A stretch of DNA of 64,000 nucleotides from assembly GCA_025463515.1 (NCBI GenBank), contig JAODAQ010000044.1:55470-119469 (forward strand), in the 5' to 3' direction. This stretch comes from Rhodoglobus sp. Lineage in GTDB: Bacteria > Actinomycetota > Actinomycetes > Actinomycetales > Microbacteriaceae. The notes below the pieces were generated by a model. That model worked only from the letters and a program-made list of their open reading frames with translations. It did not search any database and was not told where the DNA came from. Below are positions 32,147 to 39,713 of the stretch, one piece after another. Each line of letters begins with the position of its first letter. Position 1 is the first letter of the stretch. Both the position numbers and the translations under genes were made by a program.

Positions 32147-33235
32147 GTGATTCTCGGCATCTCAAATACCCCTCGTGACTACGCGTGGGGGGCGCGGGGC
32201 AAGATCTCCGCCCTGCTCGGGTGGGCGGCATCCGACGCTCCTGAAGCCGAACTGTGGCTCGGTGACCACCCCGGTTCGCCGGCGCGGGTGGTCGAGTCGA
32301 CCCAGACGCTCGCCGACGTGGAAGTGGGGCGACTGCCGTTCCTGCTCAAGGTGCTCGCTGCGGGATCCCCGCTGTCGCTGCAGGCGCACCCCACGATGGC
32401 GCAGGCCCAGGCCGGGTTCGGGCGCGAGAATGCGCTGGGCATCCCGCTGGACGCTGCGAACCGAAACTACAAGGACGCGTATTACAAGCCCGAGCTCATC
32501 TACGCGGTGAGTGAGGCGTTCGAGGCGCTGTGCGGCTTCCGATCGGCGGCGCAGGCGAAGGCCAGCTTCGACCTGCTCGGTGTCGACGTGCCGCTGCTCA
32601 CTGACGACGCGTCGCTGCGCACTGTCTTCGAGTGGCTCATCACGCGCGGCGAGGGGGTGGACGCGCTCATCGCCGACGTGGTCGCCGCGGCCGACGGCAG
32701 CACCCCTGCGCTCGCCACCGTGCTCGAGCTCGCCGAGGCGTACCCGGGCGACCCCGGCATCGTGATCTCCCTCATGCTCAACCGCGTCACGCTCGAGAAG
32801 GGCGAGGTGCTGTACCTGCCGGCCGGCAACATCCACGCCTACCTGCGCGGGGTGGGGATCGAGCTCATGGCGAGCTCGGACAACGTGCTGCGCGGGGGAC
32901 TGACCCCGAAGCACATCGACGTGCCCGAGCTGCTCTCCGTGCTCGACTTCACCCCGGTGCCCGTGCCGTACCTCGCGGCGGAGCATCCCTCTCCCGGTGT
33001 GGAGGTCTTCCGGCCGGACGTGCCCGACTTCGTGCTCGTGACCATCGAGGACGAGGGGTCCTACGCGATCACCGGCCCCGCGATCGCGCTGTGCACCGAC
33101 GGCGACCTCGAGATCGTCGGCAGCGGGTCCGCGTACAACCTCTCGCGCGGCGATGCGGTCTACATCACTCCGGATGAGGGCGCGCTCTCCTTCGCCGGAC
33201 TCGGAACGGTCTTCCTGGCCACGACCGGCGGCTAG
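32147..33235 (+). CDS. manA: Mannose-6-phosphate isomerase, class I
   Basis: A 362-residue zinc-dependent isomerase linking fructose-6-phosphate and mannose-6-phosphate. Family blocks are PRDYAWG, AELWLGDHPGSPA, LSLQAHPT with zinc ligands Q79 and H81, KPELIYAV, and PAGNIHAYLRGVGIELMASS followed by DNVLRGGLTPKHID. The start is the GTG at 32147; MILGISNTPRDYAWG matches the family start. It supplies mannose phosphate for GDP-mannose, used by the Gmd gene it converges with (four-base overlap). In mycobacteria manA sits in the same whiB2-secA neighbourhood, so this gene may mark the old edge of the core region. Confidence 0.93.
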   Translation: MILGISNTPRDYAWGARGKISALLGWAASDAPEAELWLGDHPGSPARVVESTQTLADVEVGRLPFLLKVLAAGSPLSLQAHPTMAQAQAGFGRENALGIPLDAANRNYKDAYYKPELIYAVSEAFEALCGFRSAAQAKASFDLLGVDVPLLTDDASLRTVFEWLITRGEGVDALIADVVAAADGSTPALATVLELAEAYPGDPGIVISLMLNRVTLEKGEVLYLPAGNIHAYLRGVGIELMASSDNVLRGGLTPKHIDVPELLSVLDFTPVPVPYLAAEHPSPGVEVFRPDVPDFVLVTIEDEGSYAITGPAIALCTDGDLEIVGSGSAYNLSRGDAVYITPDEGALSFAGLGTVFLATTGG

Positions 33236-34212
33236 AGGCCCTTCTTCTCCGCCGCGAGGTCGGACTCGACCATCATGGCCACGAGCTCCTCGAACGAGAC
33301 CGTCGGCGCCCAGCCGAGCACCTCGCGCGCCTTCGTCGTGTCGCCGACCAGCTGCTCGCCCTCGGTGGGCCGCAGGAAGCGCGGGTCGACGTGCACGTAG
33401 CGCCCCCAGTCGTCGATGCCGACGGCGGCGAACGCGAGGTCGAGGAAGTCGCGCACGGCGTGGGTCTGCCCGGTCGCGATGATGTAGTCGTCGGCCACCG
33501 GCTGCTGGAGGATGAGCCACATGGCGCGCACGAAGTCGCCGGCGAACCCCCAGTCGCGGCGGGCGTCCAAGTTGCCCATCGACAGCGAGTCCTCCAGGCC
33601 GAGCGAGATGCGCGCGACGGCCCTCGAGATCTTGCGCGTAACGAACTCCGGCCCGCGGCGGGGCGACTCGTGGTTGAACAGGATGCCCGAGGACGCGTAG
33701 AGCCCGTACGACTCCCGGTAGTTGATCGTCATGAAGTGCCCGAAGGTCTTCGAGACGCCGTAGGGGGAGCGCGGCCAGAACGCCGTGCGCTCGTGCTGCG
33801 GCACCTCCTGCGCCTTGCCGAACATCTCCGAGCTGGACGCCTGGTAGAACCGGATGCGCTCCATGTCGTCACCCACGTGCAGCCGGATCGCGTCGAGGAG
33901 GTTGAGCGCGCCCTTCCCGGTCACGTCCGCGATGGCGCTCGCGTGCTCCCAGGACGAGCCCACGAAGGAGATGCCGCCGAGGTTGTAGACCTCGTCGGGC
34001 TGCGCGGTGTCCAGGGAGCGCAGGAGGCTCATCGGGTCGGTGAGGTCGGCGACGTGCAGGGTGGCCGAGGGCACCGCGTCCACGACCGCGTCGTAGCGCT
34101 CGCCGCTCGCGCTGCGCACGAGGCCGTGCACCTCGTAGCCCTTCTCGGCCAGCAGCTCGCCGAGGTACAGCCCGTCCTGGCCCGTGATGCCGGTGATGAG
34201 CGCGCGTTTCAT
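33232..34212 (-). CDS. gmd: GDP-mannose 4,6-dehydratase
   Basis: About 326 residues, an extended SDR that makes GDP-4-keto-6-deoxy-mannose. Motifs: ALITGITGQDGLYLGELL at the N terminus, YQASSSEMFGKAQEVPQ with the catalytic Ser/Glu region, SPYGVSKTFGH with Tyr and Lys, and the Gmd-specific NHESPRRGPEFVTRKISRA. The ATG at 34212 is preferred to a GTG at 34221 because TAGCGT ends just before that GTG. The product is the branch point to rhamnose, fucose or perosamine as GDP sugars. None of the following enzymes lies beside it. Confidence 0.9.
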   Translation of the reverse strand: MKRALITGITGQDGLYLGELLAEKGYEVHGLVRSASGERYDAVVDAVPSATLHVADLTDPMSLLRSLDTAQPDEVYNLGGISFVGSSWEHASAIADVTGKGALNLLDAIRLHVGDDMERIRFYQASSSEMFGKAQEVPQHERTAFWPRSPYGVSKTFGHFMTINYRESYGLYASSGILFNHESPRRGPEFVTRKISRAVARISLGLEDSLSMGNLDARRDWGFAGDFVRAMWLILQQPVADDYIIATGQTHAVRDFLDLAFAAVGIDDWGRYVHVDPRFLRPTEGEQLVGDTTKAREVLGWAPTVSFEELVAMMVESDLAAEKKGL

Positions 34213-34221
34213 AGTGCTCAC

Positions 34222-34227
34222 ACGCTA
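34222..34227 (-). promoter_or_regulatory. Likely -10 element (TAGCGT) of gmd
   Basis: TAGCGT on the minus strand lies 9 bases before the ATG at 34212. The mRNA would have a leader of only two or three bases. Confidence 0.4.
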
Positions 34228-34237
34228 TCAGCGGCGC

Positions 34238-35191
34238 TCAGCCCGCCAGTCGCGCCCCGAACGCCCTGCGGTACGCCTGCGGCGAGGTCTGCAGCACCTT
34301 GACGAAGTGGTGGCGCATGACGGCGGCGGTGCCGAAGCCCGTGTCCTGCGCGATGGTCTCGAGGCCGTAGTCGGTCTGCTCGAGCAGCTGCTGGGCGCGG
34401 ATGAGGCGCTGGCGGTTGAGCCAGGCCGCGGGCGTCGTCCCCATGTCGGCGCGGAACCGCCGTGCGAAGGTGCGGCCCGACATGAGCGCCTTGCGCGCGA
34501 GCTGGTCGACGGTGAGGTCCTCCGCCAGGTTCTCGAGCATCCATTCGGCGACCGCGGCGAACGAGTCGGCGCACTCCGCCTTGACGGGCTGCTCGATGTA
34601 CTGCGACTGGCCGCCGTCGCGCTGAGGGGGCACGACCATGCGCCGGGCGATGACGTTCGTGGCTGCCGCGCCGTGCTCCTTGCGAACGATGTGCAGCGCG
34701 GCGTCGATGCCGGCGGCGGTGCCCGCGCTCGTGACCACCTTGCGGTCCTCGACGAACAGCACGTCCGGGTCCACCTGGGTGCCGGGGTACTGGGCCGCGA
34801 GCCGGTCGGTGTGCATCCAGTGGGTGGTGGCCCTGCGGCCCTCGAGGATGCCCGCCTGGGCGAGCGCGAAGGCGCCGCTGCACACGCTCAGAACCCACGC
34901 TCCGCGGGCCTCCGCCGCGCGGATGACGTCGAGGTAGCGCTCGTCGATGTTCTCGATTCGGTGGGCGGGTACGGCGATGAGGTCGGCGTCGGCGGCTGCC
35001 TCGAGGCCGTCGGCGATCATCATGTCGAAGCCCAGGCTCGTCGCGACCGGGCCGGGGGCGGCCGTGGCGATGGTGAAGTCGAAGGTCGGGCCGCCCGTGT
35101 CCCTGCGGTCGATGCCGAACACCTCGCACACCACGCCGAACTCGAACGGGGCGACCCCGGGAATGGCGAGCAGCACGACTTTCTGCAGCAC
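34238..35191 (-). CDS. GlxA-type AraC-family transcriptional regulator
   Basis: A 317-residue regulator. Residues about 3-170 form a DJ-1/PfpI-like domain with VLSVCSGAFALAQAG, whose cysteine sits at the nucleophile elbow. Residues about 215-315 form the AraC double helix-turn-helix: DLTVDQLARKALMSGRTFAR for the first helix pair and ETIAQDTGFGTAAVMRHHFV for the second, ending with SPQAYRRAF. It starts with GTG behind an AAGGAG ribosome site. The ligand is unknown. A palindrome in the divergent gap (35233-35244) is a candidate binding site, so it may control itself and the microprotein-galE pair. Confidence 0.88.
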   Translation of the reverse strand: MLQKVVLLAIPGVAPFEFGVVCEVFGIDRRDTGGPTFDFTIATAAPGPVATSLGFDMMIADGLEAAADADLIAVPAHRIENIDERYLDVIRAAEARGAWVLSVCSGAFALAQAGILEGRRATTHWMHTDRLAAQYPGTQVDPDVLFVEDRKVVTSAGTAAGIDAALHIVRKEHGAAATNVIARRMVVPPQRDGGQSQYIEQPVKAECADSFAAVAEWMLENLAEDLTVDQLARKALMSGRTFARRFRADMGTTPAAWLNRQRLIRAQQLLEQTDYGLETIAQDTGFGTAAVMRHHFVKVLQTSPQAYRRAFGARLAG

Positions 35192-35221
35192 AGTGACTCC
35201 TTGGCAGTAATTGATCGAACG

Positions 35222-35244
35222 GTGGCCAGCCTGCCACTAGTGGC
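35222..35244. promoter_or_regulatory. Palindrome with three GTGGC/GCCAC half-sites
   Basis: GTGGC (35222-35226) is followed by the perfect 12-base palindrome GCCACTAGTGGC (35233-35244), giving three half-sites with alternating orientation. The palindrome covers the expected -35 position of the promoter with TAGCGT at 35261. It is a candidate operator for the adjacent GlxA-type regulator. Confidence 0.45.
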
Positions 35245-35260
35245 GCTATCTTGCAAGTCG

Positions 35261-35266
35261 TAGCGT
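35261..35266 (+). promoter_or_regulatory. Likely -10 element (TAGCGT) of microprotein gene
   Basis: TAGCGT is followed by seven bases and the ATG at 35274. It supports that the 34-codon frame is really expressed. Confidence 0.5.
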
Positions 35267-35273
35267 TACTGCC

Positions 35274-35375
35274 ATGACCATTTTCATCGCACTCATCGCC
35301 CTTGCCGCGGTAGGGATCGCCGTGACGGTCCGCGACCTGTTGACCGACGGATACCGGCGAGCCAGGAGCCGCTAG
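35274..35375 (+). CDS. 33-residue single-span membrane microprotein
   Basis: ATG at 35274 to TAG at 35373-35375. The product starts MTIFIALIALAAVGIAVTV, a hydrophobic helix of about 18 residues, followed by a charged tail with RDLLTDGYRRARSR. A TAGCGT hexamer seven bases upstream and use of the full frame up to the galE promoter support expression. The tail after the helix would face the cytoplasm by the positive-inside rule. No function is known to me. Its stop codon forms the first bases of the galE -10 element, so the two genes are tightly packed. Confidence 0.6.
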   Translation: MTIFIALIALAAVGIAVTVRDLLTDGYRRARSR

Positions 35376-35378
35376 CGT
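35373..35378 (+). promoter_or_regulatory. Likely -10 element (TAGCGT) of galE
   Basis: TAGCGT is followed by TGTCGGC and the ATG at 35386. Its first three bases are the stop codon of the microprotein gene. Confidence 0.5.
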
Positions 35379-35385
35379 TGTCGGC

Positions 35386-36366
35386 ATGACTTGGCTCGTG
35401 ACCGGCGGCGCCGGCTATATCGGATCGCACGTGGTGCGCGCACTGCTCGACGCTGACCTTCGGACGGTCGTGCTGGACGACCTCTCCACCGGGCACACCG
35501 ACTTCGTGCCGCCCGAGGTCCCGTTCGTGCGCGGCTCGATCCTCGACGGGGCCCTGCTGCTCGACACGATCGCCGACCACGACGTGAGCGGCGTCATCCA
35601 TGTCGCGGGCTTCAAGTACGCCGGCGTCTCGGTGAAGGAGCCGCTGCACACGTACCAGCAGAACGTCACGGGCACCGCGACGCTGCTCGCCGCGATGGAG
35701 TCGAAGGGCGTCGACCGCATCGTGTTCTCGTCGAGCGCCGCCGTCTACGGCACTCCGCACACCGACCTCGTGACCGAGGCGACCCCCAAGGCCCCCGCCT
35801 CGCCGTACGGGGAGTCCAAGCTCATCGGGGAGTGGCTGCTTGCCGACCAGGGTGTCGCCCGCGGGCTGCGGCACACCTCCCTGCGCTACTTCAACGTCGT
35901 CGGCTCGGGCGACCCGGCGCTGTACGACTCGAGCCCGCACAACCTGTTCCCGCTCGTATTCACCGCGCTGCTCGAGGGCCGTACGCCCCGCATCAACGGC
36001 GACGACTACAGCACGCCGGACGGCACCAACGTGCGCGACTACATCCACGTGGCCGACCTCGCGGCGTCGCACGTGGCCGCGGCGAGGCGCCTGGACGCGG
36101 GGGAGCCGGTCGAGTCGGCGTATAACCTCGGCAGTGGCTCCGGCAGTTCCGTCGGCGAGATCATGCGCGCGATCGCCGATGCCACGGGCATCGATTTCAC
36201 ACCCGAGATCGGGCCGCGCCGCCCCGGCGACCCCGACCGGATCGTGGCCAGCGGAGAGCTCGCGGCGCGCGATCTCGACTGGCGCATGCGGCACACACTG
36301 CGCGAGATGGTCGAGAGCCAGTGGATTGCAACACGCCGGGCCGGAGAACCCTCTGTCGCTGATTGA
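35386..36366 (+). CDS. galE: UDP-glucose 4-epimerase
   Basis: A 326-residue extended SDR. The NAD motif is VTGGAGYIGSHVV (5-17), FSSSAAVYGTP carries the catalytic serine, and SPYGESKLIGEWLL has Y141 and K145. LRYFNVVGSGDP and NVRDYIHVADLAASHV are GalE landmarks, so UDP-glucose/UDP-galactose (or the HexNAc pair) interconversion is likely. The protein is slightly shorter than the 335-340 usual for GalE but nothing essential is missing. It feeds galactose donors to the glycan genes upstream. Confidence 0.9.
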   Translation: MTWLVTGGAGYIGSHVVRALLDADLRTVVLDDLSTGHTDFVPPEVPFVRGSILDGALLLDTIADHDVSGVIHVAGFKYAGVSVKEPLHTYQQNVTGTATLLAAMESKGVDRIVFSSSAAVYGTPHTDLVTEATPKAPASPYGESKLIGEWLLADQGVARGLRHTSLRYFNVVGSGDPALYDSSPHNLFPLVFTALLEGRTPRINGDDYSTPDGTNVRDYIHVADLAASHVAAARRLDAGEPVESAYNLGSGSGSSVGEIMRAIADATGIDFTPEIGPRRPGDPDRIVASGELAARDLDWRMRHTLREMVESQWIATRRAGEPSVAD

Positions 36367-36386
36367 GCCAATTATCATCACGCGAC

Positions 36387-36416
36387 TTGACGTGAGGGTA
36401 ACTACAACGGTGTAAT
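36387..36416 (+). promoter_or_regulatory. whiB promoter with GGTAA/TTACC inverted repeat
   Basis: TTGACG (36387-36392) and TGTAAT (36411-36416) are spaced by 18 bases, a good sigma-A-like promoter. The unusually A+T-rich spacer also holds GGTAA (36397-36401) and TTACC (36416-36420) 14 bases apart. This arrangement overlapping the -10 looks like an operator. Confidence 0.5.
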
Positions 36417-36465
36417 TACCTAACGCGCGTCGGTGATTCAGCTCGAGTGCGGAGGGGAGATGGAC

Positions 36466-36804
36466 ATGGCGAACAACGGGTACCGCGGTACTGGTTTCGG
36501 GCCCGGCGTCCCTGACGACTGGTTCGTCGATCCGGTCAGGCTCGGTGTACCCGGTGTGCGCCAGCAGGTTCCCGAAGAGGATGAGAATCCTCTCGCCTGG
36601 CAGTCCGACTCCCTGTGCGCGCAGACCGACCCCGAGGCCTTCTTCCCGGAGAAGGGCGGCTCGACCCGCGACGCGAAGAAGATCTGCGCTTCCTGCGAGG
36701 TGCGCACGCGCTGCCTCGAGTACGCGCTCGAGAACGACGAGCGCTTCGGCATCTGGGGCGGCCTCTCCGAGCGCGAGCGCCGCAAGCTGCGCAAGCGAGC
36801 CTGA
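36466..36804 (+). CDS. WhiB-family iron-sulfur regulator (WhiB/WhiB2 type)
   Basis: A 112-residue Wbl protein. Four cysteines, C51, C74, C77 and C83, in the C-x22-C-x2-C-x5-C pattern bind a [4Fe-4S] cluster. GIWGGLSERERRKLRKRA is the conserved turn and basic C-terminal DNA-binding segment. The blocks CAQTDPEAFFPEKGGSTRDA and CLEYALENDERFG match Streptomyces WhiB / mycobacterial WhiB2, which control septation. The ATG at 36466 has a GGAGGGG ribosome site eight bases upstream. The location ahead of the DUF3499-SahH-MtrAB-SecA block is that of whiB2 in mycobacteria. Confidence 0.93.
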   Translation: MANNGYRGTGFGPGVPDDWFVDPVRLGVPGVRQQVPEEDENPLAWQSDSLCAQTDPEAFFPEKGGSTRDAKKICASCEVRTRCLEYALENDERFGIWGGLSERERRKLRKRA

Positions 36805-36896
36805 GCTAGAAGGCCGGCTCAGCGTTCTCATAGACTCGCGCCTCCCCAGCGAGTCACCCCGCACGGTCCCATGCACGCGCATAGTCTCGTGGGGTC

Positions 36897-39713
36897 ATGC
36901 AGCCCAGAGTCATCGCGGTACTCATCGCCAGGAACGGCGCGCAGTACCTGCCCCGCACGCTTGCCGCGCTGGCGGCGCAGACCCGGCGACCCGACGCGGT
37001 GCTCCTCGTCGACGCCAGTTCGTCCGATGAGTCGCCCACCCTCCTGAACTCTGCTTCTCCCGGCGGCGTGGTGACCACTCCGGGCCGCCGCACGTTCGGC
37101 GGCGCGGTCGCGCACGCGCTCCAGTCAGTCCCGCCCCAGGCTGCCGAGAACGAGTGGCTGTGGCTGCTCGGGCATGACAACGCCCCGGATGCCTCGGCCC
37201 TCTCCGCCCTGCTCGGCGCCGTCGAGGTCGCCCCCTCGGTCGCCATCGCGGGCCCCAAGCTCATGCGCTGGGACGAGCCGCACGTCATCGCGAGCTTCGG
37301 CGAGACGGTCACCGCCTACGGCCGGTCGGTCGACCTCGTCTCCGGCGAGCTCGACCAGGCCCAGCACGACCTGAACAGCGACCTGCTCGCGGTGGCGGCG
37401 GGCGGCATGCTCGTGCGCCGCTCGGTCTGGACGGCGCTCGGCGGCTTCGACCCCGGACTGCCCAGCGTGGATGCCGCGCTCGACTTCGCCGTCCGCGCCC
37501 GCCTGGCGGGCCACCGCGTCGTGGGGGTGCCGTCGGCGCGCGTCGCGTCAGCGGGCCCGCCCGAGCTGTTCGGCCGGCGCTCGGTCGCGGCCGGCGCCCA
37601 GAACCGCATCCGGCGTGCCGCTCAGCTGCACCGCCGACTGGTCTACGCGCCGCCCCTCGCGGTGCCCCTGCACTGGCTCACCCTCGTGCCGCTGGGCGTG
37701 CTGCGCTCCCTCGTGCAGCTCGTGGCGAAGCGCCCCAACTTCGTCGGCGGCGAGCTCGCCGCGGCGATCGGCGCGGCATTCGACGGCAGTGTGCCGCGCG
37801 CCCGCGGAGTGCTCCGCCGCAATCGGCGCATGGGCTGGGCGGCGATCGGCGCCCTGCGCATCACGGGCGGGGAGCTGCGCGAGCGGCGCTCCGGCGAGCG
37901 GGCTATGGCCGCGGCGTCTGTCGCAGCGGCGCGCGAGCGGCCGGGCTTCTTCGCGGGCGGCGGCGCCTGGGTCGTGCTGCTCGCCGTGGTCATCGGCGTC
38001 GTGGCGTTCGGCGGCATCGCGGCGGCTTCGGCGCTCGCGGGCGGCGGCCTCGTCCCGCTCAGTGCCACGGTGGGCGAGCTGTGGTCGCACGTCGGGTACG
38101 CCTGGCACGACCTGGGGACCGGGTTCTCGGGGGCATCCGATCCGTTCAGCTACGTCCTCGCCGTTCTCGGCAGCCTCACCTTCTGGTCGCCGTCGCTGAG
38201 CATCGTGCTGCTGTACCTCATCGCGATCCCGCTCTCTGCGCTCACCGCGTGGTGGTGCGCCGCCCGGTTCGCGACGCGCGGGTGGGGGCCTGCGGTGGCG
38301 GCGCTCGCCTGGGCGGTCGCACCGCCGCTCCTCGCCGCACTCGGCGGGGGGCATCCGGGCGCCATCGTCGCGCACATCCTGCTGCCGACCCTCGTGCTCA
38401 CCGTCGTGAACGCGGCCCGCAGCTGGTCGATGGCGGGCATCGCCGCCATTGTCTTCGCGGTGGTCGCGGCTTCGGCGCCCATGATCGTGCCCGCACTGCT
38501 CGTCGGACTCGTCGGATGGGCGGCGGCGAACCCGCGCGGCATCGTGCGCGTGCTGGGAATCCCGCTGCCGGCCGCGGTGCTCTTCGCGCCCCTGATCTTC
38601 GACCAGGTCGTGCGCGGGACGCCGCTCGCCCTGTTCGCCGAGCCCGGCGTCGCCCTGCGCACCGCGACGCCCGCCGTTCACGAGCTCGTGGTCGGGTCTC
38701 CCGGTGCGGGGCTGAACGGCTGGGGCGAGTTCCTGGCGTCGCTCGGGCTCGCGGCGGAGGCCGCGCCCATCGTGGTGATCGTGCTGCTCGCCCCGCTCGG
38801 CATCCTCGCCCTGCTGTCGCCGCTCCTGCCCGGCGCGATGCGGGGCATCCCGGCCATGGTCCTGGGCCTGCTCGGCTTCATCACCGCCGTGGCCTGCCTG
38901 CACCTGCAGGTCACTCTCGTCGGCTCGACCGCGGTCTCGGTCTGGCCCGGCGCCGCCCTGAGCCTGTACTGGCTCGGGCTCGTGGGCGCGCTCGCGATCT
39001 CGCTCGACGGCATGCGTCGTGCTGCCCGGATCCCGGCCCTCGTGGCCGCCGTGTTCCTGGTCGTGCTCGCCGTCCCGTCGCTCGTGGCCTCGGCCAGCGG
39101 CTCCATCGCGGTGACGGCCAGCAACGGGCGCCTGCTGCCCGCGTTCGCGTCGGCAGAGGCCGTCTCCGACCCGACGCTCGGCACTCTCGAGTTGGAGTCC
39201 CAGCCCGATGGCGGCGTAGCGGTGACCGTGCACCGCGGCATCGGCACCACCCTCGACGAGCAGTCCACGCTCGAGGCGACGGATGCCACGTCAACGCCGG
39301 CCGACGAGCGGCTCGCCGTGCTCGCCGGCAACCTCGCCTCCCGCAGCGGCTTCGACATCGCCTCGGAGCTCGACAGCCTCCACCTCGCGTTCGTCCTCGT
39401 GCCCCACAACCCGGATGCCTCGGACACGACGCGGCAGCGGATCGTGGACGCCCTCGACGGCAACCGCCTGCTCACGCCGATCGGCGACACCACGGTCGGC
39501 GCCCTGTGGCACTACGAGGGCCTCGGCGAGGGCGCGGCCCCGACGGGACCCGGTCCGCTGGGCACGACGACGGGAGTCGTCATCCTCGCCGCTCAGGCGC
39601 TCGTCTTCCTCTGCGCCCTGCTGCTGGCGATCCCGACCACTCGCCGCCGTAGGCTGCGGACCCGCTCGGCGGGCGACGCGGCCGAGGCGGACTCCGCGGA
39701 GGAGGACTCGTGA
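36897..39713 (+). CDS. GT2 glycosyltransferase fused to large membrane domain
   Basis: A 938-residue protein. Residues 1-250 form a GT2 domain: VIAVLIARNGAQYLPRTLAA, VLLVDASSSDESP, LLGHDNAPD in the DxD position and GGFDPGLPSVDAALDFAVRA. Residues about 350-730 hold some ten membrane spans, followed by an extracytoplasmic region (about 735-880) and a last span before an RRRRLRTR tail. This composite is a conserved companion of whiB and DUF5719 in actinomycetes; its product is not known to me. A TAGTCT hexamer lies 9 bases before the ATG. It shares a GTGA overlap with the DUF5719 gene. Confidence 0.82.
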   Translation: MQPRVIAVLIARNGAQYLPRTLAALAAQTRRPDAVLLVDASSSDESPTLLNSASPGGVVTTPGRRTFGGAVAHALQSVPPQAAENEWLWLLGHDNAPDASALSALLGAVEVAPSVAIAGPKLMRWDEPHVIASFGETVTAYGRSVDLVSGELDQAQHDLNSDLLAVAAGGMLVRRSVWTALGGFDPGLPSVDAALDFAVRARLAGHRVVGVPSARVASAGPPELFGRRSVAAGAQNRIRRAAQLHRRLVYAPPLAVPLHWLTLVPLGVLRSLVQLVAKRPNFVGGELAAAIGAAFDGSVPRARGVLRRNRRMGWAAIGALRITGGELRERRSGERAMAAASVAAARERPGFFAGGGAWVVLLAVVIGVVAFGGIAAASALAGGGLVPLSATVGELWSHVGYAWHDLGTGFSGASDPFSYVLAVLGSLTFWSPSLSIVLLYLIAIPLSALTAWWCAARFATRGWGPAVAALAWAVAPPLLAALGGGHPGAIVAHILLPTLVLTVVNAARSWSMAGIAAIVFAVVAASAPMIVPALLVGLVGWAAANPRGIVRVLGIPLPAAVLFAPLIFDQVVRGTPLALFAEPGVALRTATPAVHELVVGSPGAGLNGWGEFLASLGLAAEAAPIVVIVLLAPLGILALLSPLLPGAMRGIPAMVLGLLGFITAVACLHLQVTLVGSTAVSVWPGAALSLYWLGLVGALAISLDGMRRAARIPALVAAVFLVVLAVPSLVASASGSIAVTASNGRLLPAFASAEAVSDPTLGTLELESQPDGGVAVTVHRGIGTTLDEQSTLEATDATSTPADERLAVLAGNLASRSGFDIASELDSLHLAFVLVPHNPDASDTTRQRIVDALDGNRLLTPIGDTTVGALWHYEGLGEGAAPTGPGPLGTTTGVVILAAQALVFLCALLLAIPTTRRRRLRTRSAGDAAEADSAEEDS

